Shown here: piece by piece, positions 44,264 through 53,286 of the stretch
Layout of the letters: the number at the start of each line of letters is the position of its first letter
How positions within the stretch are numbered: position 1 is the stretch's first letter
Source of the DNA: Bacteroidales bacterium UBA6267
GTDB lineage: Bacteria > Bacteroidota > Bacteroidia > Bacteroidales > UBA1556
DNA length: 64,000 bases
Direction: 5' to 3'
Assembly (NCBI GenBank): GCA_002440745.1
Contig: DJVB01000036.1
Span: 3,460 to 67,459, forward strand
Made by a program: the position numbers and the translations under genes
Notes under the pieces: model-generated
Told to the model about the DNA's origin: nothing
What the model saw: the letters and a program-made list of their open reading frames with translations, nothing else
The model's database searches: none

Positions 44264-47200
44264 TTAATTTTCAAGTTCTTCAACTTTAATTCTAATTTCG
44301 ACAACCGTACCTATAGCATTTCCCATTTTGTCCTTCAAATCGGTGATTTTATAGGAAGTGCTTTCTCCGGGCATTTTGTTGATTAGTTCAAGTCGTTTGC
44401 GCGTAATCAAAATACCACTTGGCTTATGATTTTCGCTTTGCGAAGCTCCTAATTTTCGTCCAACTCCATTATCGGAAATTCGTACTTTCAAATAAGCAGC
44501 CTCCAACTCCAAATTCAACTCTAAAATACCTTCACGAGTTTTTAGGGGAAGCAGCCCGTGAATGATGGCATTCTCGACAAAGGGCTGAATTATCATAGGA
44601 GGAATTCCATAAAAATCGGTTTCAATTTTCGGGTCGATATGGATAAACCAGCTAAAACTTTTTTCTAAGCGAAGGCGTTCCAATTCCAAATATGCTTTGA
44701 TTAGGGTGATTTCGTCGTCGATGCTGATAAAAGTTTCGCGGGAATAGTTGAGCATCATACGCATCAACTTCGAAAATTTCGACAGGTAGTTTATCGACTG
44801 GTCTGTATCGTTTTTCAATATGAAATTTTGAATTGAATTTAGGGTATTGAAAATGAAGTGAGGATTCATTTGAAGACGCAAAGCTTGTTTCTCCAACTCT
44901 AAAAGCTGACGTTCGGTTTGGTGCTTTTTTCGGATAATATTGATTCGTCTCCACAATATCAAAGAAAGGAAACCTAACAACAGGAGCACAAAAGAAAATC
45001 GAACGACAAAGAGATTGAACCAAGCTTTATTTTTACTAATCGTAACCTTAAAAGGTGTTTGAGTCCAAATGCCGTAGGAGTTCATTGCGACAATTTCCAT
45101 TTCGTATTTGCCTGCCGGCAATTTTGAGATCGTTATCACAGGATAATGTGCTGATAATGTGCGCCATTCGCTTGAAAAACCGGATATACGGTACTCATAA
45201 ATGGATTTGGACGGATTGATATAATCGAGCATCGTAAGCCGAAATTCTAAATTATTCTGATTATGGCTGAGTTTAATTTCTTCTCCATTATTCAGGACAT
45301 AGGCATTCGTTTGGTCGTCAATTCTAAATTCACAAACATGAATTTCGGGTTCCAGATTGTTTACCTTAAACTCACCAGGCATTAGCACATTGAAGCCAAA
45401 CATTCCACCAAAATACATATTTCCAAATCGGTCTTTCAATGCTGCTCCAAAATTAAACTCATTACTGGTGAGTCCATCATTAGCAGTATAATTTACAAAA
45501 CTCTCATTGCTAATATTAAAGGCAGAAATACCGTAGTTTGTTGATAACCACAAGTTTCCACGATCATCATCTAAAATGCTATAAACTGTATTATCCGATA
45601 AACCATTGTTTGTGGTATAATGAGTCACATCACCTGTTATCGGGTCTAAATGATTGAGTCCTCCACCAATGGTTCCAATCCAATAATTTAGAGCTGTATC
45701 CTGATAAACGCAAAATATGCGGTTTGTATTCAGACTATTTGGCTGCCCCACTTTACGTTTAAAAACCTTAAACTTTTCTTTTTCAGGCAAGTACAAATTC
45801 AAGCCATCAAAAGTTGAAACCCAGAGATTTCCTGCCCGATCGAAATAGATATTATAAACTACATTACTACTTAGAGAGGCTGAATCACCCGGAATATTTC
45901 GGAAAACTTTGGTTCTTCCGGAAAAAAAATTGGTTCGCTGAAGTCCGTTATGCGTTGCAAACCAATGATTGTTTCGTTTGTCTTCCAACACTTTCCAAAC
46001 AGTTTTGTCGGCAATAAAACGCGCGCCACTGCTATCAGGCGAAAATAAATCAATCTCTCCTGTCTTGGTATTGAGACGATTAAGTCCGCTTTTATAGGTT
46101 CCTATCCAAATATAACCGCGTGAATCTTTATAGAGCGACCGTATTTGATCAGACGACAACCTGTAATTTGGTTTTCCTTTTGAATCAATAACCGTAACTT
46201 GATGGTTATGAGGATTATAAATATTAACTCCCTTTTCTGTTCCTATCCAAAAATCTTCGCCATCCTCTAAAAACGCCCAAATATGATTATCGTTTAACCC
46301 GTTTTTATTGCCAGATTTTTGAAATTTCTTGAAAATATTGGTTTCGTTAACTAATTTAAAAACACCACTATAAGCCGAACCTAACCAAATTGTTCCATCT
46401 TGACTTTGAACTATACTGTAGTAATAATCTTCATCGATAAGTTTTCCTGAAGGCTGATCGCTGTGAATAGGCAAGGCGTTTACCGTTTGGGCAAACAACG
46501 TGCTATCTTTAAAGTCGTTGATTACCAAGAAGCTGTTGCCTGATGTTGCAACCCATAGATTCGAATCTCTATCACGCATCATAGAAGTTACAATGGAAGA
46601 ATGGAGAGAAAGCTCTAAGCCAATTACCTGATAAGATAAACTTTTCTGTCGGTTTAAATCAATGATATTCAGTCCCTTTTCAGTTCCTATAAACCAAATT
46701 CCCGATTGGTATTCTAATGCAGACAATATGAGATTTGAGGACAAAAAGGGCTTATTGAACACCCTACTGACTTGATACGTGTTTTTTTCCACAATCCACA
46801 ATCCAAAGTCGGTAGCAACCATCAGTTGCATATCACCAAGGAGTTCAATAGATCGAATCTGTGCATTTTTGATAGCAGCTGGTAGCCGAACCGAGCGCAA
46901 TCTTACGGTATCCGTATGTAAATCAAGTGAATATAATCCTTTTTGAGTACCTATCCAAAGCTTCGACTTATCCGATTTCAGTGAAAATATGGTATCGCTG
47001 AGTTGAGGATATTTCGTTTGATAATTTAAAAAATTAGTAATACTTAAGCTTTTAGGGTTGAGACGGTTAAGCCCAACCTCGGTACCAACCCAAATATTTC
47101 CATCGGAACCCTGCTCTAACGCATTTATTACCGAACTACTCAAAGTCGGATTAGAAGACTCTAACTCATTGAAAAGCGATATAATATTTTGACCATCATA

Positions 47201-47407
47201 TCGATTTAGCCCCGACCAAGTTCCAAACCACATAAAACCATTTCGGTCTTGAAGAATGCATCGAACCGAGTTTTGCGAAATCCCTTTTTCTAAACGCTCT
47301 ACCTCTGTGCTTAGTTTCTCATAGCCAAACACAGGCAATTGCGCCTTGAGTGACGAGCTCAACAGCACAACAAATAAGGAAAAGAAAATTAGAAGCCTAA
47401 AATTCAC
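44264..47407 (-). CDS. Two-component sensor kinase with beta-propeller periplasmic domain (LytS-type kinase)
   Basis: The 1047-residue protein begins with a GTG codon and a signal peptide (MNFRLLIFFSLFVVLLSSSLKAQ). The periplasmic part (about 25-700) is a two-component regulator propeller of about 14 repeats (pattern WxGTxxGLNRY), followed by a Y_Y_Y domain (about 705-775), one membrane helix (about 785-805) and a His_kinase domain with LRLQMNPHFIFNTLNSIQNFIL, whose His is the phosphoacceptor, and an HATPase with PFVENAIIHGLLPL and DNGVGRK. It is a split counterpart of the hybrid sensors of Bacteroidota and pairs with the LytTR regulator. The start lies three bases after the stop of a 56-codon gene, which supports the GTG. 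Confidence 0.92.
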   Translation of the reverse strand: MNFRLLIFFSLFVVLLSSSLKAQLPVFGYEKLSTEVERLEKGISQNSVRCILQDRNGFMWFGTWSGLNRYDGQNIISLFNELESSNPTLSSSVINALEQGSDGNIWVGTEVGLNRLNPKSLSITNFLNYQTKYPQLSDTIFSLKSDKSKLWIGTQKGLYSLDLHTDTVRLRSVRLPAAIKNAQIRSIELLGDMQLMVATDFGLWIVEKNTYQVSRVFNKPFLSSNLILSALEYQSGIWFIGTEKGLNIIDLNRQKSLSYQVIGLELSLHSSIVTSMMRDRDSNLWVATSGNSFLVINDFKDSTLFAQTVNALPIHSDQPSGKLIDEDYYYSIVQSQDGTIWLGSAYSGVFKLVNETNIFKKFQKSGNKNGLNDNHIWAFLEDGEDFWIGTEKGVNIYNPHNHQVTVIDSKGKPNYRLSSDQIRSLYKDSRGYIWIGTYKSGLNRLNTKTGEIDLFSPDSSGARFIADKTVWKVLEDKRNNHWFATHNGLQRTNFFSGRTKVFRNIPGDSASLSSNVVYNIYFDRAGNLWVSTFDGLNLYLPEKEKFKVFKRKVGQPNSLNTNRIFCVYQDTALNYWIGTIGGGLNHLDPITGDVTHYTTNNGLSDNTVYSILDDDRGNLWLSTNYGISAFNISNESFVNYTANDGLTSNEFNFGAALKDRFGNMYFGGMFGFNVLMPGEFKVNNLEPEIHVCEFRIDDQTNAYVLNNGEEIKLSHNQNNLEFRLTMLDYINPSKSIYEYRISGFSSEWRTLSAHYPVITISKLPAGKYEMEIVAMNSYGIWTQTPFKVTISKNKAWFNLFVVRFSFVLLLLGFLSLILWRRINIIRKKHQTERQLLELEKQALRLQMNPHFIFNTLNSIQNFILKNDTDQSINYLSKFSKLMRMMLNYSRETFISIDDEITLIKAYLELERLRLEKSFSWFIHIDPKIETDFYGIPPMIIQPFVENAIIHGLLPLKTREGILELNLELEAAYLKVRISDNGVGRKLGASQSENHKPSGILITRKRLELINKMPGESTSYKITDLKDKMGNAIGTVVEIRIKVEELEN

Positions 47408-47410
47408 TTG

Positions 47411-47581
47411 TTACTGACTTTTATTAATAACTCTTTCTTGTCTTTTTGCTTCTTTATGTCGGATTTTTTGTTGCTCCTTTTGATTTTTCTTTGGTCGGTA
47501 TTTACAGGTGCAAGCCGGCGTAAAAACTAACAAAAAACTAAAAAAGAATAAAAATGCCAGTTTATAATAGGACCTTTTCAT
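47411..47581 (-). CDS. Small basic putative lipoprotein (56 aa)
   Basis: Short gene identified by reading the minus strand: ATG at 47581, 56 codons, TAA at 47413-47411. The product has a hydrophobic N-terminus (KLAFLFFFSFLLVFTPAC) ending in Cys residues that could serve as a lipidation site, although TPAC is an imperfect lipobox, then a Lys/Gln/Glu/Arg-rich tail (YRPKKNQKEQQKIRHKEAK). The stop is three bases before the GTG of the propeller kinase, suggesting translational coupling. Composition closely resembles the 107-residue lipoprotein upstream. Function unknown; a surface-associated accessory of the sensor is only a guess. Confidence 0.65.
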   Translation of the reverse strand: MKRSYYKLAFLFFFSFLLVFTPACTCKYRPKKNQKEQQKIRHKEAKRQERVINKSQ

Positions 47582-47677
47582 TTTGAGAGTGGTTTAAAAA
47601 TCTTATCAGCTAAAATAGAAAAAATATAGTCGCACAAACGAAAAAGGTCAGAAAATAATAATAAGTTGAGGAAGCAT

Positions 47678-48001
47678 TTAGTTTTTAGTTCCTTTACTTT
47701 TATTATATCGTTTTTTACCTTTAAACCAACGCTTTATAAAGAACTCTTTTTGGTTGGTATTGTGTCGTTGTGCCTTCCGATACTGTTTTTTCATCGCCTT
47801 TCGGGTCTTTTTATCCTGAATTGAAGCATGACGTTTTACGGCCTCCTGATATTTCTGTTGCTTTTCTTTTTCCTTTTCACGCTGCTTCTGCTCCAACTCC
47901 CGCAAGTCGCGCCGCTGTTTATGTCTTACAGCCCATTTCTTGCAACCTGTCGAAGTTGACACTAAGGCAATTATCAATATTATTATGAGTTTGATTCGCA
48001 T
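47678..48001 (-). CDS. Small basic lipoprotein (107 aa)
   Basis: A 107-residue protein with a good lipoprotein signal (MRIKLIIILIIALVSTSTGCKK, Cys 20), then a highly charged Lys/Arg/Gln/Glu tail predicted to be a helix or coiled coil (RDLRELEQKQREKEKEKQQKYQEAVKR) and a Lys-rich end. No domain is recognised. It is the first gene of the leftward signalling operon, 96 bases before the 56-codon gene. The charge pattern could suit contact with phosphates of the envelope or with nucleic acid, but no function can be assigned. Confidence 0.7.
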   Translation of the reverse strand: MRIKLIIILIIALVSTSTGCKKWAVRHKQRRDLRELEQKQREKEKEKQQKYQEAVKRHASIQDKKTRKAMKKQYRKAQRHNTNQKEFFIKRWFKGKKRYNKSKGTKN

Positions 48002-48045
48002 AAAATTATATCTACGTTGGATTAATAACGTGTTTCAATCTAAGG

Positions 48046-48057
48046 TTATTGCAATAA
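48046..48057. repeat. Palindrome TTATTGCAATAA upstream of the signalling operon
   Basis: A perfect 12-base palindrome 45 bases upstream of the first lipoprotein start (48001) and just past the LRR gene stop (48076). It may be an operator; alternatively it is a chance AT-rich palindrome. Confidence 0.3.
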
Positions 48058-48075
48058 AAATGATTTTAATAAATA

Positions 48076-49272
48076 CTATCTCTTTTTGCGTTTATCCTTC
48101 TTCAAATCAATGAATTGAATATCAGTTTCCGGCAACCATTTCTTAAGGTTTTTCTTGGTTTCTTTATCCAAACTTGAATTTGGTAATTCTAAGTATTTCA
48201 AGTCTTTAAGATCCGTTATTTCCTCCGAAACAAACTCAATTGGATTATTATATAAATAGAGTTCTTCTAAATTTTGCAAGAAACCAAAACTATCGCCAAT
48301 ATCAGTAATTTCATTATTGTTCAGGTTTAAGACCTCTAAAAATTCGAGTTTTTTCAATTCGGGGGAAATCTTGGAGATTTTATTATTTTGTGCATAAAGC
48401 TCCACCAAACTACTCAGACTCCCAATATTTTTTGGCAACTCACTAATGCCGGAATTCGAAATATCTAATACTTCCAAGCGATAAAGCGGCTTAAGGACCG
48501 ACATTAATGCATCAACATTTAACTTCGGATTATCGCTCACATCAACCACTTTAAGTTGATTCAGCAAGCCAATGGAAGCCGGTAACATTCTAATGCTGTT
48601 ATTAGTTAAAATCAGTTCTTCGAGAATATTCACCTGACTCATATATTGGAAGGAAGTATCCCATTCCATTTTTGGGTTATGGCTTAAATTCAAACTACGC
48701 AATTTTTGCACACCGTTTATCATCCATGGAATGGTATCAAGATCGCATTTGCTTAAGTCTAAGTGGGTTAATCCTTTCATTTTAACTAAAATCTGAAACG
48801 TTTCAGCCATATCCAATTTACCCATTCCCGCTATGCTCAATATCGTTAATGATTCCATATTAGCCAAAGATTTAGGCACTTCGGTGTATCTGTTATAACC
48901 AATATACAATTCTTCAAGAGTAGTGAGTTGGGTGAGCTCTTCCGGAATTTGTTTCATATAGTTACTGTCAAGAGAAATTAACTGCAACTTTTTCAATTTA
49001 AACAAATTAGGATGAAGATTGACCAAATGATTATTGTCAAGATACAATATCTGCAAATTGCGCAAACGGTTGATAGTTGGAGGAATAGCTGCCAACTCCT
49101 GACCAGATAAGTCCAAAATATATACTTCTCCAGGGTCTTTTAGAGCTTTTTCTAAATCTGTAAATACTGTGGCTTCTTCCAATTCCTCTTCCGACAAGGC
49201 TGGTTGGCTATATGCGCGGTTTGCAGCAAAAACACTGACAAAGAGTAAAATAAGGCTTAAAAGTTGTTTCAT
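48076..49272 (-). CDS. Secreted leucine-rich-repeat protein
   Basis: The 398-residue protein has a signal peptide (MKQLLSLILLFVSVFAANRAYS) and about thirteen LRR units of roughly 23 residues (pattern LxxLxxLxLxxNxLxxIPxxL, for example LRNLQILYLDNNHLVNLHP and LEVLNLNNNEITDIGDS). It ends in a Lys-rich tail (LKKDKRKKR) and lacks a T9SS sorting domain. LRR proteins make protein-protein contacts; the partner is unknown. It has a TAAATTTG -7 element at 49303-49296 on its own strand, partly before the KamA-like gene's stop, so it can be transcribed separately. Confidence 0.88.
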   Translation of the reverse strand: MKQLLSLILLFVSVFAANRAYSQPALSEEELEEATVFTDLEKALKDPGEVYILDLSGQELAAIPPTINRLRNLQILYLDNNHLVNLHPNLFKLKKLQLISLDSNYMKQIPEELTQLTTLEELYIGYNRYTEVPKSLANMESLTILSIAGMGKLDMAETFQILVKMKGLTHLDLSKCDLDTIPWMINGVQKLRSLNLSHNPKMEWDTSFQYMSQVNILEELILTNNSIRMLPASIGLLNQLKVVDVSDNPKLNVDALMSVLKPLYRLEVLDISNSGISELPKNIGSLSSLVELYAQNNKISKISPELKKLEFLEVLNLNNNEITDIGDSFGFLQNLEELYLYNNPIEFVSEEITDLKDLKYLELPNSSLDKETKKNLKKWLPETDIQFIDLKKDKRKKR

Positions 49273-49295
49273 GATTTGTGTCTTAAAAAATTGCT

Positions 49296-49323
49296 CAAAT
49301 TTAACATAAAAATGACTTACAAA
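49296..49323 (-). promoter_or_regulatory. Probable promoter of the LRR gene
   Basis: On the minus strand TTTG (49323-49320), 16 bases, TAAATTTG (49303-49296). The spacing is short and the -33 element overlaps the stop codon region of the upstream gene. Confidence 0.4.
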
Positions 49324-51497
49324 TTAGCAGCTTTTGTCGGATTCTTAATATGATTCAATTCTTTAGTAATTTCTTTGTCATTATTTACAAAACTAAATAG
49401 TTTTTTGCGTTTTTCTGTAATGAACATTGAATAGCCAAACAAGTTTTCATAATCACCAACAAACTCTCCTTTTTTCTCCAATTGTTGAATATAACTATTG
49501 ACTGATTTGGATTCGACAATAATTACATTATCACCTTTTGCTACGACCGGACTGTGATTTCGTTCCATATCATGCCTGAATCTCAACACTCTACGACCAT
49601 CATTCGTGATGCCAATAGTTCCAAAGGTCAAACTTTTCCCCACAGCAGGCAAATTCATTATAGAGCGGTCGGTCGATAGAAATGGTTTGTCGTTTTTAGT
49701 CATCAATTCACGAATATCTTTTTTCAAATTCGTTGAGTTAAGCAAAGATTCCAATTCGGAGTCTTCTATCTGACCATATATTTTTTCTTCAAATATTTCT
49801 TGAGCCAGCCGTGAATTTGTGGCAAAATTATACCTGTTTTCGCGATAGCCTTTCACAGAAAAAGTATAGTAAGGTAAAATGCCAATTTTGTTTAGCTCAG
49901 CCCTCAATTTTGCTACATGGCCTTTTCGAGAAACCGAAGTTGTAAAAACCGCCTGATTGGTAATAATCCAACCCGCTTTTAATATCTTTTCGGCAGCCTT
50001 TTCAGCCTGCGGCGTAATTTCCATCGCGCTTATAAAATGTGTTTGAATTACAAACCGTTTCACTCCCAATTCGGCAGCTTTTTTGCGAAAATCTGATAAA
50101 ATCTCAACTAACTCATCATCAATTCGTTGCGGAATATAAACCAACATTCGCGTTCCAAGCCGAACCCTTTCGATTGGGGCAAATTTCTTTCCTTTCGGCC
50201 TCAGTTCATTCTGTTGGCTCTTTCGGTTAATCATCTTCAAAACTTCCTCAAGTATTGTTCGGAGCGAATTATTAGAGCTCATCAGTGAATCTCCTCCCGT
50301 GATTAAAATATCCCTGAGTTGAGTATCACTCTCAAAATAACTAAGCAATTGACGTAGCTTTGCCACCCAGTTTCCTCGTGGACTCAGCTTGTCTAAATTG
50401 AAATTAAGATGTCCTTTTTGAAAATCGTACATTCGCTGACAACTGACGCATAATCCACCGCAACTTCGCCCCATGGTATCTGGAATAAAAATCGCCGTTT
50501 CGGGATAACGTCTGTGAATATTGTGATCGTTGGGCAAAAGCCAACCTGCCGCATTTGGAATCCCGGGCTCAATTTGGTCTTCCTTTTCCCAGGCTACTAT
50601 GCTTCCAAATTCGTTAATCAAATCTTTATTGTAGAAAATGTAGTCGCGAATGGGCATGTCGGAGCCAATAAACTCTTCGATTCTGTGAATATTTAAAAGG
50701 CTGAGATAGTAGAAATTGATAAAAAAAGGCAACCCCTTTTTGGTGGCTTTTTCGAAGATTTCCAATTTTCCTTCCGACAAAGTATTATCAAGATAATAAT
50801 CTAAGGTTTTATAATCTCTGATTGCATATCGAAGGTGAAACTGGTGTTGATTCCACCACTTATTTACTGTTTTTATTTTCTCATCAAATGAAGCATCCGG
50901 TGCGAAAAAAAACTTAGCAGAAGGCTTATAAAAACCGGTTTGATATAGCTCAACAAATTTTCTGATGATGCGGTCTTTGTTGTCCTCACGGATTTCAACA
51001 ATATGCTTATCCAAACCTGAAGGGTGATGCTCCATCCATTTTAGTACTTCTTCTTTTGATGGCCGCCGCCGCGCTTTTGTTGATCTCGCCTGGCGAAAGA
51101 GATGAATCATATCTAAAAAGAAATCATGCTTTGCTCCTCCAATACCTTTATTATAAGCAAGCCATAGCATCAAAATAGGGTCAGAGAGCGATTTTTTCTC
51201 ATCCACATTCAGGTCTTCAAAATATGTCCCTGAAAATTTTAAATAATTACTCATCCTTATAATGGCGTAATCGGACCACGTAAGTTTACTAAAGAGTTCA
51301 CGAGTCCTTTCCTTACTTAAATAATGATGAACTTGCGGCCGCTTTCGAATATGTTTCGTCAAAACGATTTTTGCAGCCCTTTTCGATTTTTCGGGATTGT
51401 CCATCGAAATGATTCTTTTCAAAACCGGATTTTCGTTCAACAAAATCATTAGTTGCCGTTTTGCTCTCGGTGAAATAGAATATTTTAGTAAATCCAT
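49317..51497 (-). CDS. KamA-family radical SAM protein with long N-terminal extension
   Basis: Resembles lysine 2,3-aminomutase, a radical SAM and PLP enzyme that moves amino groups, but has 726 residues rather than about 420. Roughly 300 N-terminal residues are extra, and I recognise no domain there. The radical SAM cysteines are C346, C350 and C353 in RSCGGLCVSCQRM. ILITGGDSLMS follows, as in the family. The PLP lysine should be K621 in LPAVGKSLTF, where classical enzymes have PGGGGK. None of the lysine-fermentation genes (kamDE, kdd, kce, kal) is nearby, so the substrate may not be lysine. No terminator separates it from the LRR gene. Confidence 0.82.
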   Translation of the reverse strand: MDLLKYSISPRAKRQLMILLNENPVLKRIISMDNPEKSKRAAKIVLTKHIRKRPQVHHYLSKERTRELFSKLTWSDYAIIRMSNYLKFSGTYFEDLNVDEKKSLSDPILMLWLAYNKGIGGAKHDFFLDMIHLFRQARSTKARRRPSKEEVLKWMEHHPSGLDKHIVEIREDNKDRIIRKFVELYQTGFYKPSAKFFFAPDASFDEKIKTVNKWWNQHQFHLRYAIRDYKTLDYYLDNTLSEGKLEIFEKATKKGLPFFINFYYLSLLNIHRIEEFIGSDMPIRDYIFYNKDLINEFGSIVAWEKEDQIEPGIPNAAGWLLPNDHNIHRRYPETAIFIPDTMGRSCGGLCVSCQRMYDFQKGHLNFNLDKLSPRGNWVAKLRQLLSYFESDTQLRDILITGGDSLMSSNNSLRTILEEVLKMINRKSQQNELRPKGKKFAPIERVRLGTRMLVYIPQRIDDELVEILSDFRKKAAELGVKRFVIQTHFISAMEITPQAEKAAEKILKAGWIITNQAVFTTSVSRKGHVAKLRAELNKIGILPYYTFSVKGYRENRYNFATNSRLAQEIFEEKIYGQIEDSELESLLNSTNLKKDIRELMTKNDKPFLSTDRSIMNLPAVGKSLTFGTIGITNDGRRVLRFRHDMERNHSPVVAKGDNVIIVESKSVNSYIQQLEKKGEFVGDYENLFGYSMFITEKRKKLFSFVNNDKEITKELNHIKNPTKAANL

Positions 51498-51757
51498 GAT
51501 AGTTTGTTTGATTTCTATAAAAGAGCTGCGAATTTAGTAATTTTTTTTTGATTCTGTTTTTTACTCGGTTTAAGCTGCCTGACAACATTAGAAATACCTA
51601 TCGAAATATTAATCTATCTTATTGATTTTCTTTATGTTATTACAATTCGTTGTCTGAATCTTGTTTAACATAAAAATAACCTTTTAAAGGGATTCGGAAT
51701 ATTTGAAAAATAGCTCCAAAATGCTCCGATTCAATTTTCGAACGTGGAAATCTATTC

Positions 51758-52720
51758 TTAAAAAATCTTTGAAATGTCTTGTTTCATCATGCAGTCGAAA
51801 TGTTTTTTCGGGCATTGGGAATAACCGATTTTACTACATGGGCGACAGGGTAAGTCCTTCACTTGGTGGAGAATATGAGTTGGTGGGTTTTGGTCGGCAA
51901 AGAATGGTGTCATCCCAAATTCGGGGATGGTATTTCCCCAAAAGGAATGTATATTTCGGTGGTAAGCCGCAGCAATGTGCATCAGTCCGGTGTCGGCAGT
52001 GATAACAGTGTGGCATTGCGAAATAATTGCAGCCGACTCATTAAGTTGAAGTTTTCCGGTGAAATTATGGACTTGTTTTTTTAATTCCTGTTCGATTTTA
52101 TCCGCTTTTTCAACATCATTTTTGCCGCCAAGCAAAACTACAGGCAATGGTGATTTTTTAATCATTTCGACCAATAAATGTGTGGGAATCTGTTTGGTGA
52201 AATGCGCTCCTCCAACAACAAATACATTATATGCGGGTCCAATTTGATTCGACAACGCCAATTGAGATTGCATTGCTTCCTCACCACAAAAATAGTCTAA
52301 GCCCCGATTATCGTATTTTACATCCGCCATTTTCACTGCCTCAAAATACCTTTCCACGATATGTTTCTGCGGCAAAATATTCACTTTCCAATTGACCATA
52401 AGCCATTTATGAATATTCAATTTAGGAAAGCGATGTGTTTTTACATTTAACAATAAACTAAGTCGCCAGGAGCGCAAATTATTATGTAAGTCGATGATTA
52501 AATCGAATTTTTCTGTTCTTAAATCCGCTATTATTTCGGTGATTTCTTTTCTAAAACCATGAACTTTAGTCACATAAGGATTGTGCTCAATAACCGGTAA
52601 AAACGTCTTTTTAGTAACAAAATGTACTTCGGTATCGAATTGTGTAGCCAAAGCTCTAACCACAGGCGATGTGAGCACAATGTCGCCAATACTGCTAAAT
52701 CGAACAACTAAAATTTTCAA
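51758..52720 (-). CDS. Glycosyltransferase family 9 (heptosyltransferase-like)
   Basis: GT-B glycosyltransferase of 320 residues, acting on the cytoplasmic face in LPS or LOS core assembly. The start MKILVVRFSSIGDIVLTSPVVRAL and the TADTGLMHIAAAYHRNIHSFWG block are the two diagnostic GT9 motifs, and FDLIIDLHNNLRS is also typical. The C-terminus has extra cysteines (CRPCSKIGYSQCPKKHFDCM), usual for Bacteroidota members. Sugar donor and acceptor unknown. It is isolated between a terminator at 52743-52789 and the KamA-like gene. Confidence 0.9.
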   Translation of the reverse strand: MKILVVRFSSIGDIVLTSPVVRALATQFDTEVHFVTKKTFLPVIEHNPYVTKVHGFRKEITEIIADLRTEKFDLIIDLHNNLRSWRLSLLLNVKTHRFPKLNIHKWLMVNWKVNILPQKHIVERYFEAVKMADVKYDNRGLDYFCGEEAMQSQLALSNQIGPAYNVFVVGGAHFTKQIPTHLLVEMIKKSPLPVVLLGGKNDVEKADKIEQELKKQVHNFTGKLQLNESAAIISQCHTVITADTGLMHIAAAYHRNIHSFWGNTIPEFGMTPFFADQNPPTHILHQVKDLPCRPCSKIGYSQCPKKHFDCMMKQDISKIF

Positions 52721-52742
52721 GGAGAATGCTTTTAAAAATTAC

Positions 52743-52789
52743 AGGCTGATTAAGCTCAAAATTTTCATGAAATTTTGCCTAATCAGCCT
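52743..52789 (-). terminator. Terminator-like hairpin after the lipocalin-like gene
   Basis: AGGCTGATTA (52743-52752) pairs perfectly with TAATCAGCCT (52780-52789), with further internal pairing, and is followed on the minus strand by TAATTTTTA. It lies 14 bases after the stop of the lipoprotein gene and 23 bases before the GT9 start. Confidence 0.6.
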
Positions 52790-52802
52790 ATAAATCAATA
52801 GT

Positions 52803-53213
52803 TTATTTAGAAACATAAGTATAAATGGTTTCCGAACCTACGATGTCTGCTTTATATTTTAAATCATCATTTTTAAGCATTAAAATGATGTAAATATTCG
52901 AGGTTCCAACTGTTCCTTCTGGAGTAAGTTTCAATTTTTCTTTGCTTTCAAAAAACTCCCATGTGCCGATTTCCTTTTGCCCATTTGAAGTTAATTCATA
53001 AGTATCATCGTCTTTAATATTCAAAGAATAGTCTGTTGGAAGCATGGATGTTTGATCCACCCCACCAACGGTATAACTCTGAACTACCCATTCGTTTACT
53101 AAACGGGCCTTTTTGGTGCGAAGACTCAATGATGGGCCTTCTTCATACTTGCTGCAAGAGTTTAGCCCAAAACCTAAAACAGCAATAAACGAAATTAAAA
53201 TCAGCTTTTTCAT
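52803..53213 (-). CDS. Lipocalin-like lipoprotein
   Basis: A 136-residue protein with a lipoprotein signal (MKKLILISFIAVLGFGLNSC, Cys 20) and a small beta-rich domain: the start LVNEWVVQSYTVGG and the strands YELTSNGQKEIGTWEFFESK fit the lipocalin-like fold common in Bacteroidota lipoproteins. Ligand unknown. It is divergent from tatD and shares a compact intergenic promoter region: TAATTTTG on the minus strand at 53253-53246. Confidence 0.75.
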   Translation of the reverse strand: MKKLILISFIAVLGFGLNSCSKYEEGPSLSLRTKKARLVNEWVVQSYTVGGVDQTSMLPTDYSLNIKDDDTYELTSNGQKEIGTWEFFESKEKLKLTPEGTVGTSNIYIILMLKNDDLKYKADIVGSETIYTYVSK

Positions 53214-53245
53214 ATCTTAAGATTTAATAATGGTGAATAATGGAG

Positions 53246-53282
53246 CAAAATTATACTTAAAGTCTGTATTTTCCTAATTTTG
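53246..53282. promoter_or_regulatory. Compact divergent promoter region
   Basis: TAATTTTG occurs on the plus strand at 53275-53282 and on the minus strand at 53253-53246. The plus element ends only four bases before the tatD ATG (53287), so that mRNA should be leaderless or nearly so. The minus element would give the lipoprotein gene a leader of about 28 bases. Both -33 elements are weak. Confidence 0.5.
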
Positions 53283-53286
53283 CCGC

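Noticed and set aside
47411..47581. Possibility that the 56-codon frame is chance
   Set aside because: Kept as a gene: signal-like N-terminus with Cys, composition like the upstream lipoprotein, and a stop three bases before the kinase start argue against chance, though proof is lacking.
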